Assembly: GCA_965656035.1 (NCBI GenBank)
Contig: CBFHIO010000003.1
Span: forward strand, 1 to 42,553
Origin: SCGC-AAA076-P13 sp965656035
GTDB taxonomy: Bacteria > Pseudomonadota > Gammaproteobacteria > Magnimaribacterales > D2472
Reading direction: 5' to 3'
Length of the DNA: 42,553 bases
Below, in pieces: positions 33,543 through 42,553 of this stretch. Below the pieces are notes generated by a model. The model made no database searches and had not been told where the DNA came from. It saw only the letters and a program-made list of their open reading frames with translations. Numbering within the stretch: the stretch's first letter is position 1; every line of letters begins with the position of its first letter. A program made the position numbers and the translations under genes.

Positions 33543-34217
33543 TTATTGGCTTGATTGAGACTTATATAAGCTGTAATAAATATATGTCCATGGAACAATT
33601 ATTACATATTCGACAATGCCCAATATTCCAATCTGAACCAAACCACTCTGAAGAACAGATGAAAAAATGCTAGCCAATATGATGCTTATTAATACAAAGA
33701 TTATTGTCAAGCTAAATAAGGTGCCTCCATACTCATCAGTATTTTCCCATGAGAGTTTAAGAGACTCGATCACACCTTTATTTTCTAGCATTATATAAGC
33801 AGGGAAAAGCGCAAGCCTTGCACCAAGGTAAATTCCAGGAAGGATCAAAAGCAGAAGTCCAAAAAATACAACAATTGCAGTTAATATGTAAGCACCAAAT
33901 AATGGTAAGAATTTCTTTAAACCAGCAAATAAAGCATTCAAAGGTTCAATTGAAACATTAGAGCTTTTAGCATCAAAAGCAATATGGAGTCCGCCCAAAA
34001 AAGCAATGCTTAATATCATTCCCAAAAGACCTAATATACCAATAGGACCACCGTTTGATGACATAAATTCAACAATATCATCTGGTTGTGTTACATTCTG
34101 AAGAGGAGCAAATAAGTATGCCGTTGCAACCTCAACAAAAAATACAGGAGCGGCAAGTACAGCAAATAATTGCCAGTTATTAAGATAAAAATTCCAAGCG
34201 CTTTTGAATTGATTCAT
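33543..34217 (-). CDS. YciC-like (UPF0259) inner membrane protein
   Basis: A 224-residue membrane protein with about six hydrophobic segments. The N-terminus FKSAWNFYLNNWQLFAVLAAP and the LLILPGIYLGARLALFPAYIMLENKGVIESLKLSWENT block resemble YciC/UPF0259 and related membrane proteins of unknown function. The start at 34217 is chosen because the longer frame (to 34319) would overlap the divergent peptidase gene and adds a non-conserved hydrophobic leader. Confidence 0.7.
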   Translation of the reverse strand: MNQFKSAWNFYLNNWQLFAVLAAPVFFVEVATAYLFAPLQNVTQPDDIVEFMSSNGGPIGILGLLGMILSIAFLGGLHIAFDAKSSNVSIEPLNALFAGLKKFLPLFGAYILTAIVVFFGLLLLILPGIYLGARLALFPAYIMLENKGVIESLKLSWENTDEYGGTLFSLTIIFVLISIILASIFSSVLQSGLVQIGILGIVEYVIIVPWTYIYYSLYKSQSSQ

Positions 34218-34245
34218 AAGCTTATTGTAAAGTATTATGCTAAAT

Positions 34246-36351
34246 ATGAATAAAAATATATCCTTTTTTCTACCTTTAACTTTAATAATTTTTGGTTGTT
34301 CGACTGAACCAAATGACACCAGCTATCCAGAATCAAAAAAAATTGAGTTTGTAGAATCTATTCATGGATATGAAATCAGAGATGACTATAGATGGCTTGA
34401 AGATTTTACAAGCGAAGAATCAAAGGCATGGATTGAAAAACAAAATAATTATACTCAGGGTTTTATTGGAAAAAATAAATATAAGAAATCTATTTCAAAA
34501 TATTTAAATAAAACGTGGGAAACCGAATCCATAAGCATTCCCTACAAGGTTAAAGATAAAACTTTCTATTATTTTAATGATGGTACATGGCAACAAAGCA
34601 AATTAATGATTAAAGATTGTGATGAGTGCGATCCAAGAGTTTTACTTGATCCAAATACATTATCTGAAGATGGGACGGTTTCATTAGGTGGAACAAGTGT
34701 TAGTAATGACGCTTCAATGCTTGCATATTCCATTTCAGATGGAGGATCAGATTGGCGCACATGGAAAGTATTAGACATTAGTTCTGGTGAAAATCTAAAA
34801 GATACAATTAAATGGGCAAAGTTCTCCGGAGCATCATGGGAAACAGATGATTCAGGATTCTACTATCAAAAATATGATGAGCCCTCAGATGAAGCCCTAA
34901 AAGATATTAATACTGCTCCTAAACTAATGTTTCATAGGCTAGGCACTTCTCAGTCTGAAGATGTAATTATTTATGAAAACCCCGATAAGCCTCGATGGGG
35001 CTGGGGTATTAGTGTAGTAGATGATTCAGAGGTAAGATTTTTGTCCATTTCAAATGGAACCGATGAAAGAAATAGGCTTTATGTTCAACTGGAAAAAAAT
35101 GGTTCATTTTTTCCGCTTATTGATGAATTAATTGGTGCCTACCAATATTTAGATAGCAAGGATAATATTCATTGGTTTTACTCAACCGAGAACGCAAAAA
35201 ACGGAAAAGTTGTTTCACTTGAAATTAAAAACGACTCTTTTGTTTGGAACGATGTGATCTCAGAAAGTGTCCACTCTATTAGAGGAGTAAACTTTATTAA
35301 TAACTCTATTGTTGTTACATATTTAGTAGACACCTTTTCAGAAATTAATTTCTATTCCCTTGATGGATCATTTGTTAAAAAACTATCTCTTGATGCAAAA
35401 GGTACCATTGGAGGTTTTGGTGGTGGTTTAGAAGATAGTAAAACTTATTTCTCATTCTCAAATTTTGTAACTCCAAGAAAAATTTATGAAATAGACTTAA
35501 CTGACATGTCTAAAGAAATTTTTTGGGAAGAGAACCTTGATGATTACGACTCAAATAATTACATAAGCGAATTTAAATTTTTTAAATCAAAAGATGGGAC
35601 TATGGTTCCTGTTCACATCAATTATAAGAAGACACTTGATATAAATGAAAACACGCCACTTCTTTTATATGGTTATGGTGGGTTTAATATTTCAATACTT
35701 CCTGGCTTTAGTAAAAGATACCTAGCATGGATGAATCAAGGCGGCGTTGTAGCTGTAGCTAATCTTAGAGGTGGTGGAGAATATGGAGATGCCTGGCATG
35801 AGGCTGGGATGCTGTTTAATAAACAGAATGTGTTTGATGATTTTGCTTATGCTGCAAAATTTCTACATCAGCAAAATATTGGTTCACCAAATTCAACGGC
35901 TATACAAGGCGGTTCAAATGGAGGTTTGTTAGTTGCAGCTACTATGTTGCAAAATCCAAACCTCTTCAAGGTGGCCATTCCACAGGTGGGAGTACTGGAT
36001 ATGCTTAGATTTCATAAATTCACAATTGGCTGGGCTTGGGAAAGTGACTATGGCTCGCCGGATGATAAAGATGGATTTGAAAATTTACTTGCATACTCAC
36101 CATTACATAACATTAAAAAAGGTGAGTGTTATCCAACAACCTTAATCACAACTGCAGAAAGAGATGATCGCGTTGTTCCATCGCATTCGTTTAAATTTGC
36201 AGCAAAGTTGCAAGAGTACCAAGGATGTAAAAACCCTATTCTTCTTCGAACTGAGGGAAGAGCTGGTCATGGCGCAGGCACCCCAAAAGATAAACAAATA
36301 AATCAGATTGCTGAAATTTATGGATATGCACTTTCAGTGATTAATCAATAA
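34246..36351 (+). CDS. prolyl oligopeptidase (S9A), predicted lipoprotein
   Basis: Serine peptidase that cleaves short peptides after proline, 701 residues from ATG 34246. An N-terminal beta-propeller (about 60-400) is followed by an alpha/beta hydrolase domain. The catalytic triad is S557 (GGSNGG), D641 (AERDDRV) and H675 (GRAGHGAG); LLYGYGGFNIS and NLRGGGEYGDAWHEAG are typical of the family. A lipoprotein signal with lipobox IIFGC (Cys18) predicts export and lipid anchoring. An ATG at 34237 is also in frame, but TATTAT (34233-34238, with TTGATT 18 bp upstream) overlaps it and ends 8 nt before 34246. Confidence 0.92.
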   Translation: MNKNISFFLPLTLIIFGCSTEPNDTSYPESKKIEFVESIHGYEIRDDYRWLEDFTSEESKAWIEKQNNYTQGFIGKNKYKKSISKYLNKTWETESISIPYKVKDKTFYYFNDGTWQQSKLMIKDCDECDPRVLLDPNTLSEDGTVSLGGTSVSNDASMLAYSISDGGSDWRTWKVLDISSGENLKDTIKWAKFSGASWETDDSGFYYQKYDEPSDEALKDINTAPKLMFHRLGTSQSEDVIIYENPDKPRWGWGISVVDDSEVRFLSISNGTDERNRLYVQLEKNGSFFPLIDELIGAYQYLDSKDNIHWFYSTENAKNGKVVSLEIKNDSFVWNDVISESVHSIRGVNFINNSIVVTYLVDTFSEINFYSLDGSFVKKLSLDAKGTIGGFGGGLEDSKTYFSFSNFVTPRKIYEIDLTDMSKEIFWEENLDDYDSNNYISEFKFFKSKDGTMVPVHINYKKTLDINENTPLLLYGYGGFNISILPGFSKRYLAWMNQGGVVAVANLRGGGEYGDAWHEAGMLFNKQNVFDDFAYAAKFLHQQNIGSPNSTAIQGGSNGGLLVAATMLQNPNLFKVAIPQVGVLDMLRFHKFTIGWAWESDYGSPDDKDGFENLLAYSPLHNIKKGECYPTTLITTAERDDRVVPSHSFKFAAKLQEYQGCKNPILLRTEGRAGHGAGTPKDKQINQIAEIYGYALSVINQ

Positions 36352-36359
36352 TCACTGAA
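36333..36359. terminator. hairpin between convergent peptidase and FKBP genes
   Basis: TTCAGTGATTA (36333-36343) and TAATCACTGAA (36349-36359) form a perfect 11-bp stem with a 5-nt loop, spanning both stop codons. There is no T-tract on either strand, so it may be a weak or bidirectional terminator or an mRNA end-protecting structure. Confidence 0.45.
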
Positions 36360-36807
36360 TATCGAGTAACTCAATATCAAATATTAATATCGAGTTTGAG
36401 GGAATTCCAGGTCTTCCCTCATCCCCATATGCCATGCTAGGATCAATATAGACTCGCCATTTATCATTTATCTTCATCAGGGAAATAATTTTTTGGCAAC
36501 CTTCAATAAGTTTAGACAATTCAATAGTTAAAGGTTCGTTAGAATCAACCGAGCTCCAAAAAACTGTTCCATCTGTAAGGGTTCCGTGAAAATGTGCAGT
36601 AATGGTGTCAGATAGTTCGGGGGATTTCGAATTCATGTCTCCGTAATTCAAAACAGCATAGTGGAGCCCTTTTTCAACAACTTTGATACCCTCTTGCTCT
36701 TGATTCTGAATAAAGAATTTCAAGTTAGCTATTTGTTTAACATTTGGACTATCTTGCACGCAACTAACAAGAACCAACAAAGACATTAATTTTATTAATC
36801 TATTCAT
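36352..36807 (-). CDS. FKBP-type peptidyl-prolyl isomerase, predicted lipoprotein
   Basis: A 151-residue FKBP-fold PPIase that speeds proline isomerisation in exported proteins. The lipobox LVSC (Cys16) predicts a lipid-anchored periplasmic protein. The FKBP domain (about 45-150) has DTITAHFHGTLTDGTVFWSS, ELSKLIEGCQKIISLMKINDKWRVYIDPSMAYGDEGRPGIPSNSILIFDIELL, matching FkpA/Mip C-domains, but without the usual N-terminal dimerisation helices. The ATG overlaps the tyrS stop (TAATG). Confidence 0.92.
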   Translation of the reverse strand: MNRLIKLMSLLVLVSCVQDSPNVKQIANLKFFIQNQEQEGIKVVEKGLHYAVLNYGDMNSKSPELSDTITAHFHGTLTDGTVFWSSVDSNEPLTIELSKLIEGCQKIISLMKINDKWRVYIDPSMAYGDEGRPGIPSNSILIFDIELLDIQ

Positions 36808-37997
36808 TATTTAATTATGATTTTAAGAAATTTTCTTTTACCGACTTGATATATTGCTTCTGAATCTTTATCAATTTCGAGCCCAACGTCTGAAACTTTT
36901 TCAGAATTTATTTTTACACCACCTTGCTTTATTAGTCTCATAGCTTCAGAGGTGCTAGAAGTCATTCCTGTATTTTTTAATAAGTTTGTTAATGGAATTT
37001 TATTATTATCTATTTCAAAACTTATTTCCTTTATGTCGTCTGGCAAGGTACCCTTTTGAAATCTTTGCAAGAATGCTTCTTTGCATTTAGTGCCTTCACC
37101 TGGTTTATGAAATCTATCTACCAGTTCTTCAGCAAGAATAAACTTAACGTCTCTTGGGTTTTTGCCATTCTGAACTTCTTTTTTTAAATCAGCTATTTCT
37201 TTTTCAGGTATAAAACTAAGCAATTCAAACCATCGCCACATTAATTCATCCGATATAGACATAATTTTGCCAAACATTTCATCAGGCTTCTCATCGATAC
37301 CAATAAAATTATTTAAAGATTTAGACATTTTATTTGTGCCGTCAAGACCCTCTAGTATTGGAACAGTTAAAACTACTTGGGGCTCTTGATCATAAGACCG
37401 CTGCAATTCTCTTCCAACAAGAAGGTTAAACTTTTGATCAGTCCCACCACACTCAACATCAGCATTAAGAGCCACAGAATCATAACCTTGAACAAGAGGA
37501 TATAAGAACTCATGCACAGCTATGCTTTGATTAGCGTTATAACGCTTATTAAAATCATCTCTTTCTAGCATTCTCGCTACGTTATATTTTGATGCTAGGC
37601 CAATAAGTCCTGCAGCCCCAAGCTTATTGCACCATTCTGAATTAAAACGAACTTCAGTTAACTCTTTTTTTAAAATCTTGAAAACCTGTTTCTCATAGGT
37701 CTTAGAATTTTCTTTAAGCTCTTTTTCATCAAGCGTTGGTCTGGTTTTATTTTTACCAGAGGGATCGCCAATTTGGCCAGTAAAATCGCCAATTAGAAAG
37801 ATTACTTTATGACCTAAATCTTGAAAATGTCTTAGCTTATTAAGCAATACCGTATGCCCAAAGTGAAGATCTGGAGCGGTGGGATCAAAACCTGCTTTTA
37901 CAACAAGCTGCTTGCCTGATTCTAATTTCTTTTTTAAATCAGACTCAGTCAGTATTTCGTCTGTTCCTCTCTTAATTATTGCCAGGTCTTCTTGCAT
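36807..37997 (-). CDS. tyrS: tyrosyl-tRNA synthetase
   Basis: Class I aminoacyl-tRNA synthetase charging tRNA-Tyr, 396 residues. The HIGH motif appears as HFGH (in PTAPDLHFGHTVLL) and KMSKS is present; the C-terminal S4 RNA-binding domain has EAMRLIKQGGVKINSEKV. The HFGH form and length suit the TyrZ-like branch of bacterial TyrRS. No Shine-Dalgarno; TATCAT (38004-38009 on the minus strand) ends 7 nt before the ATG. Confidence 0.96.
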   Translation of the reverse strand: MQEDLAIIKRGTDEILTESDLKKKLESGKQLVVKAGFDPTAPDLHFGHTVLLNKLRHFQDLGHKVIFLIGDFTGQIGDPSGKNKTRPTLDEKELKENSKTYEKQVFKILKKELTEVRFNSEWCNKLGAAGLIGLASKYNVARMLERDDFNKRYNANQSIAVHEFLYPLVQGYDSVALNADVECGGTDQKFNLLVGRELQRSYDQEPQVVLTVPILEGLDGTNKMSKSLNNFIGIDEKPDEMFGKIMSISDELMWRWFELLSFIPEKEIADLKKEVQNGKNPRDVKFILAEELVDRFHKPGEGTKCKEAFLQRFQKGTLPDDIKEISFEIDNNKIPLTNLLKNTGMTSSTSEAMRLIKQGGVKINSEKVSDVGLEIDKDSEAIYQVGKRKFLKIIIK

Positions 37998-38075
37998 ATG
38001 CCTATGATAGTATTTTTCGTGACTTAATAGAATGAGTAAGTTGCTACTTAGTGCTTTAAGATTAAAATATGAGTT

Positions 38076-41000
38076 ATGTATTTATCTAATAATAAATTTA
38101 TTTCTGAATCAGAAATACTTCCCAAGCTTTTAGAAGAAACTAAGTTTTTGAATGAATCTATAATTTCTGAAAATGCAGAACAAATAATTATTGCCTGCAG
38201 AAAAAATAAAAAAGAACGAACAAAACTTGATGCGTTTTTAAGTGAGTATGGTTTAGACAATCAAGAAGGTGTAGCCCTTATGTGCCTTGCAGAATCTATA
38301 CTCAGAATACCTGATACCAAAACTAGAGATCTTATAATTTCCGAAAGATTGTCTGAGGGCAGATGGATCGAACATCTTAATAAGGCAGATAGTTTATTTG
38401 TTAATGCATCAACATGGGGACTTTTATTGGCTGGAAAAGTTGTTAAAACCCCTCTTGAGTGGTCACAAAATCCAAATAAATTTCTACGATCAATAGTTTC
38501 TAAATCTGGAGAATTTCCCATAAGAAATGCTGTGGTTGCAGCTATGCATATTCTTAGTCAAGAATTTGTAATGGGGCGTGATTTTAAGGATGTTAATAAA
38601 ATACCAAATATTAATGAATCAATTTATTCATTTGATATGTTGGGGGAAGCTGCGCGAAATGAAGAACAAGCAAACATTTACTACAACGCTTATGAAAATG
38701 CCATTTTGGAGGTTGGAAAACTAAATCTTACTAATGGTAATAATAATGGAGTATCTATTAAGATTTCTGCCTTATGTCCAAGTTACGAGACAAAAAAATA
38801 TGATGATATTAAATCGAATCTAGTGCCCAAACTTATCACTCTAACTGAACTTGGTATATCAAAGGATGTTGAAATAACAATTGATGCAGAAGAACAGGAT
38901 CGACTTGGGATAAGCCTTGAAATTATAAGAATCATTGCTGAATCAAAAAAAATAAAAGACTGGCCAGGCTTTGGTCTTGCATTACAGGCTTATGGCAAAA
39001 GAGCTCTAAGTACAATTGATTGGATAAAAAATATTGTTGATAAAAGAGCTTTAATGCATCTTAGGTTAGTAAAAGGTGCTTATTGGGATTACGAAATAAA
39101 ACATGCTCAAGTCTTTGGGTATGAGGACTATCCTGTTTTTACAAAAAAATCTATTACAGATCTTTCTTACTTGGCTTGCGCAAAAAAATTATTTGAAATT
39201 GATTCAATATACCCAAAATTTGCCACTCATAATGCTCATACATTGTCTGCAATAAATTACTTAGGAGAAAATAAAAACTATGAATTTCAAAGACTCTTTG
39301 GCATGGGAGAGCTATTATATAAATGTGCCGATAATGTTCTAGATAACAAACACCATACTTCTATATACGCACCAATAGGACAATATAAAGATTTGCTTCC
39401 TTATCTTGTTAGACGGCTTCTGGAAAATGGTGCAAATAGCTCTTTTATTAATAGGCTTCTTGATCCAGAAACAGATGCAAAATGGTTGGCAGCAGGTCCG
39501 GATAAAAAAATTGAAAATGAAAGGAAAGATATCCCTCTTCCATGTAACATATTCTCCAATAGAAAAAACTCAAAAGGAATAGATATATCTGAGATGGATA
39601 ATCTTGACACTATTAAAACTGAAATTAGTAAATTTAAGAATCAGTCCGTGAATGCTATATCTATTTATAGAAACAGAGCAGATGATGAATCAAAAAAACA
39701 TGATGTCTTTTCACTTGCTGATGGCGCCTGTATTGGAAGTGTATCTTATGACAATCCCTCTCTTATTAAAAAATCACTTGAAACCAAAACTGGCATAGAT
39801 TGGCCTAAGGTTGATGTTAGGGAAAGAGCTGAAATATTAAAAGCTATATCAAATGATCTAGAATCCAACCCATATCAATTAATCTATTATTTGATGCACG
39901 AGGCTGGCAAAACTATTCAAAATGCTATAGATGAGATTAGAGAAGCTGTAGATTTTCTCAGATATTACTCAAATCAAATGATTGGCTTAGAAGAAAAAGA
40001 TGAAAAGCTTGAGGGGCCTACTGGTGAAGAAAATGTTTTTACTTATGGACCAAAAGGTCATATTGTTTGCATCAGTCCATGGAACTTTCCTGTTGCGATC
40101 CTTATCGGACAAATCAGCGCTGCTTTAATAACCGGGAACAAGGTTACATTAAAGCCTTCTGAACATACTTCAATAATAGGTTTCTTAGTTGTAAATATAT
40201 TTCATAAAAATGGTGTGCCGATTAATGCACTGGAATTAATTTTAGGTGATGGTCTTTACGGTGATTTATTATCAAAATTGAATAATATTAATGGGATTGC
40301 TTTTACTGGATCCCTTAAAACAGCAAAAAAAATTCAAACCAATCTTAACGAAAGCCAAAGAGAAATATTGCCCCTTATTGCTGAAACAGGTGGCATTAAT
40401 GCAATGATTGTTGATTCAAGCGCCCTTCTTGAACAGGCAACTGATGATATTGTTCGATCAGCCTTCGATAGTGCTGGTCAAAGATGTTCAGCCTTGAGAG
40501 TTTTATGCATCCAAGACGATATCTATGATGATTTATTAAAAATGATTAAGGGTAATATGCGAGAATTAAAAATAGGCAATCCTGAAAAACTGGATACTGA
40601 TATTGGCCCTATAATTAATCAATCTGCAAAAGATAAACTTGATGCTTACATAACAAATAAAAGTAAGGCAGGTTTCTCTATCTATCAATCAAGCGAACAA
40701 TCCATGGAACGACATATATCACCTACAATAATTGAAATAGGCTCTTTGAGTGATCTAGAAGAAGAGCAATTTGGGCCTATACTTCATGTCCTCAAATTTA
40801 AATCCTCAGAAATTGATAACTTAATTCAAGATATAAATAGTACTGGATACGGTCTAACTATAGGCATTCACACAAGAATTGAATCCAGAGCAGATTTATT
40901 TAGTCAAAAGTGTAACATCGGCAATGTCTACATAAATAGAGATATTGTTGGAGCAGTTGTTGGATCTCAACCCTTTGGAGGTCGTGGCCTATCTGGCAGT

Positions 41001-41117
41001 GGATTTAAAGCCGGAGGTCCAAACTATTTAATACAATTCTTAAATGAAAAGGTTGTGTCTAAAAATTCAGTTGCATTTGGGGGCAATGCAGAACTGCTTA
41101 ATATTCAAGAAGACTGA
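38076..41117 (+). CDS. putA: bifunctional proline dehydrogenase / P5C dehydrogenase
   Basis: Oxidises proline to glutamate in two steps on one 1013-residue chain. The N-terminal FAD proline dehydrogenase barrel spans about 140-440 (GVSIKISALCP, DAEEQDRL, LRLVKGAYWDYE, FATHNAHT). The C-terminal aldehyde dehydrogenase spans about 520-1000, with catalytic C804 in SAGQRCSALRV and E770 in AETGG. There is no N-terminal ribbon-helix-helix DNA-binding domain, so unlike E. coli PutA it should not repress its own gene. It allows use of proline as carbon and nitrogen source. The stop overlaps the next ATG (TGATG). No Shine-Dalgarno; TAAAAT ends 8 nt before the ATG. Confidence 0.96.
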   Translation: MYLSNNKFISESEILPKLLEETKFLNESIISENAEQIIIACRKNKKERTKLDAFLSEYGLDNQEGVALMCLAESILRIPDTKTRDLIISERLSEGRWIEHLNKADSLFVNASTWGLLLAGKVVKTPLEWSQNPNKFLRSIVSKSGEFPIRNAVVAAMHILSQEFVMGRDFKDVNKIPNINESIYSFDMLGEAARNEEQANIYYNAYENAILEVGKLNLTNGNNNGVSIKISALCPSYETKKYDDIKSNLVPKLITLTELGISKDVEITIDAEEQDRLGISLEIIRIIAESKKIKDWPGFGLALQAYGKRALSTIDWIKNIVDKRALMHLRLVKGAYWDYEIKHAQVFGYEDYPVFTKKSITDLSYLACAKKLFEIDSIYPKFATHNAHTLSAINYLGENKNYEFQRLFGMGELLYKCADNVLDNKHHTSIYAPIGQYKDLLPYLVRRLLENGANSSFINRLLDPETDAKWLAAGPDKKIENERKDIPLPCNIFSNRKNSKGIDISEMDNLDTIKTEISKFKNQSVNAISIYRNRADDESKKHDVFSLADGACIGSVSYDNPSLIKKSLETKTGIDWPKVDVRERAEILKAISNDLESNPYQLIYYLMHEAGKTIQNAIDEIREAVDFLRYYSNQMIGLEEKDEKLEGPTGEENVFTYGPKGHIVCISPWNFPVAILIGQISAALITGNKVTLKPSEHTSIIGFLVVNIFHKNGVPINALELILGDGLYGDLLSKLNNINGIAFTGSLKTAKKIQTNLNESQREILPLIAETGGINAMIVDSSALLEQATDDIVRSAFDSAGQRCSALRVLCIQDDIYDDLLKMIKGNMRELKIGNPEKLDTDIGPIINQSAKDKLDAYITNKSKAGFSIYQSSEQSMERHISPTIIEIGSLSDLEEEQFGPILHVLKFKSSEIDNLIQDINSTGYGLTIGIHTRIESRADLFSQKCNIGNVYINRDIVGAVVGSQPFGGRGLSGSGFKAGGPNYLIQFLNEKVVSKNSVAFGGNAELLNIQED

Positions 41118-42370
41118 TGGTTGGTTTTAAAAAAGTTCCTGCGAAGGCAGTTTTATTAATTTTCCTATTATCTATTATATTGATTTTATTATTGTATGTA
41201 GACTTTTCAACTGATGAGTCCCTTCCTGAAGAAATAATTGAAACATCAGAAGACTTAGAAAAAAAACCCACAGATGTCTTAAGTTATAAAATTCATACAG
41301 TAAAAGATGGAGAAAACTTATCCATCATTTTTGAAGATTTTAATGTACCCCTAAATACGGCATATAGAATTTTTAGATTAGATAACAAAAAATTACTTTC
41401 AAGAATTAAACCCGGCGACGAAATGAAATTTACTTATCTAGGAAATAAAATAACAAATATCGAGATAGGTAAAGATAGTATTAACTCTTTATTAATTGAT
41501 TTAACAGATGGAATATCCATTAAAGAAATAACAAAAGGAGTTGAGCTAGTTCGGTCATTCAAAAGCGGCATCATTAAAACCTCCTTCTATGAGTCTGCTT
41601 TAGAGGCTGAAATTCCCGATAGCGTGATAATGGATTTTGCTTATATTTTTGGATGGGATGTTGATTTTGTCTTTGATATCAGAGAGGGGGACTCATTTTT
41701 TCTTGTGTATGAGACGGCATTTTCAAATGGAGAAAAAATTGATAATGGAGACATAGTTGTCGCTAAATTTATAAATAATGGAAATGTTTATAAAGCCAAT
41801 AGATTCTATACTGGCGAAAATAAAAAAGAATTTTTTGATGATAATGGAAACAATCTTCAAAAAGCCTTCTTAAGAGCTCCTCTAGATTTTGCATATATAA
41901 GCTCTCATTTTAATCCCAACAGAATGCATCCAGTTCTTCATACAATTAGAGCTCATAATGGAACCGATTATGCCGCCAAAAGAGGGTCTCCGGTTAGGAC
42001 AACTGGAAACGGAACTATAAAATACGCAGGAAGAAGAAACGGCTGCGGTAATGAAATTGTTATTCAGCATACTAATGATTATTCAACGAGGTACTGTCAC
42101 CTAGATAAATTTCATTCAGGAATAGCAAAAGGTAAAAAAGTTTTTCAAGGTGAAACTATAGGTTACGTAGGAAGTACTGGGCTTGCTACCGGGCCACATC
42201 TTCACTACGAGTTTAAAATAGGAAACAAACATATCGATCCAGTAAAACTAAAACTACCCTCAGCAGAGCCAATCAGCATTAACCTTAGGGCTGATTTTGA
42301 TACACTTATAAAAAACAACAACATGATGTTAGAAAAATTAGAATCCTTATCCCCAAATGAAGAATCATAA
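41117..42370 (+). CDS. M23 peptidoglycan endopeptidase, MepM-like
   Basis: A 417-residue zinc metallopeptidase expected to cut peptidoglycan cross-links. One N-terminal membrane anchor (about 10-28), a LysM-like/OapA region from about 55 (HTVKDGENLSIIFEDFNV), then a LytM/M23 domain (about 270-390). Zinc ligands are H280 and D284 in HNGTD and H363 in HLH (361-363), so the domain looks active. The architecture matches YebA/MepM. It overlaps putA by 1 bp and the anmK start by 14 bp; anmK next door also acts on murein. Confidence 0.92.
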   Translation: MVGFKKVPAKAVLLIFLLSIILILLLYVDFSTDESLPEEIIETSEDLEKKPTDVLSYKIHTVKDGENLSIIFEDFNVPLNTAYRIFRLDNKKLLSRIKPGDEMKFTYLGNKITNIEIGKDSINSLLIDLTDGISIKEITKGVELVRSFKSGIIKTSFYESALEAEIPDSVIMDFAYIFGWDVDFVFDIREGDSFFLVYETAFSNGEKIDNGDIVVAKFINNGNVYKANRFYTGENKKEFFDDNGNNLQKAFLRAPLDFAYISSHFNPNRMHPVLHTIRAHNGTDYAAKRGSPVRTTGNGTIKYAGRRNGCGNEIVIQHTNDYSTRYCHLDKFHSGIAKGKKVFQGETIGYVGSTGLATGPHLHYEFKIGNKHIDPVKLKLPSAEPISINLRADFDTLIKNNNMMLEKLESLSPNEES

Positions 42371-42553
42371 GAATTTATACATTGGCGCGATGTCGGGAAC
42401 AAGTCATGATGCAATTGATGTATCAATCTTAAAGATTGAAAAAGATATTGCTTTGAATTTCTTTTATTCAAAACGTATTCCAAACTCATTAAGAACCAAA
42501 ATTAAAAATATTGTCGAATCGGATACAGCTACCCTTGTCGAACTCGGACGACT
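42357..42553 (+). CDS. anmK: anhydro-N-acetylmuramic acid kinase, 5' part only
   Basis: Start of AnmK, which phosphorylates and opens 1,6-anhydro-MurNAc recovered from peptidoglycan turnover. Only 65 codons are in the window. NLYIGAMSGTSHDAIDVSIL matches the N-terminal phosphate-binding signature (usually MSGTSLDGxD), with His-Asp-Ala in place of the usual Leu-Asp-Gly. The ATG at 42357 overlaps the M23 gene end by 14 bp. Confidence 0.88.
   Translation, partial: MKNHKNLYIGAMSGTSHDAIDVSILKIEKDIALNFFYSKRIPNSLRTKIKNIVESDTATLVELGR

Noticed and set aside
36358..36398. 10-bp direct repeat AATATCGAGT near the FKBP gene end
   Set aside because: Only two copies inside a coding sequence; explained by similar codons (Leu-Asp-Ile and Asn-Ser-Ile-Leu regions).
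42205..42489. 94-codon minus-strand frame at the right edge
   Set aside because: Antisense to the M23 peptidase end and the anmK start, both supported by motifs.

Overview
This AT-rich window comes from a marine gammaproteobacterium, most likely of the SAR86 clade. The strongest pointer is the proteorhodopsin at 19099-19845. It keeps the classic residue numbering (H75, R94, D97, E108, K231) and, from memory, is nearly collinear with the original SAR86 proteorhodopsin. Two TonB-dependent receptors, dense 1-4 bp gene overlaps and short intergenic regions fit a streamlined surface-ocean genome. This assignment is inference; no database search was run.

Layout. (1) 1-6548, minus strand: a cell-wall operon read rsfS, rlmH, mrdA (PBP2), rodA, mltB, dacA-type carboxypeptidase, D-amino acid aminotransferase; the last gene runs off the left edge. 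(2) 6640-11938: a PGPGW membrane protein, a LON-domain protein with mpl (murein recycling), a PPi-type phosphofructokinase, a DUF2244 protein and argD. (3) 11913-16153: parE-parC (topoisomerase IV), with 92 unknown bases near the ParC N-terminus. (4) 16285-18915: tolC, mutM, coaD. (5) 18916-20415: proteorhodopsin with a recognisable promoter and terminator, then a secreted protein of unknown function. (6) 20425-28497, accessory region: a TonB receptor and an SDR on the minus strand; then a LysR regulator divergent from a plus-strand operon of haloalkane dehalogenase, two glutathione S-transferases, a DUF1330 protein, a probable broken small gene and an SDR. (7) 28594-32168, minus strand: a TPP riboswitch controlling a TonB receptor, a PnuC/PnuT-type permease and a ThiK-like kinase, forming a thiamine-salvage operon. 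(8) 32252-36807: a GFA-family protein, a DUF3237 protein, tRNA-Ile(GAT), a YciC-like membrane protein, a lipoprotein prolyl oligopeptidase and an FKBP lipoprotein. (9) 36807-42553: tyrS, putA, an M23 endopeptidase and the start of anmK, cut by the right edge.

Main themes. Peptidoglycan synthesis and recycling genes sit in regions 1, 2 and 9. Thiamine salvage is unusually clear because the riboswitch carries the ribosome binding site of its own first gene. The dehalogenase/GST/SDR operon is the best candidate for an undescribed pathway. About ten genes lack a Shine-Dalgarno sequence and instead have a -10-like hexamer ending 6-8 nt before the start codon, which suggests leaderless mRNAs.

No stretch longer than 300 bases lacks a gene. 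No rRNA, CRISPR array, insertion sequence, integrase or phage gene was seen.
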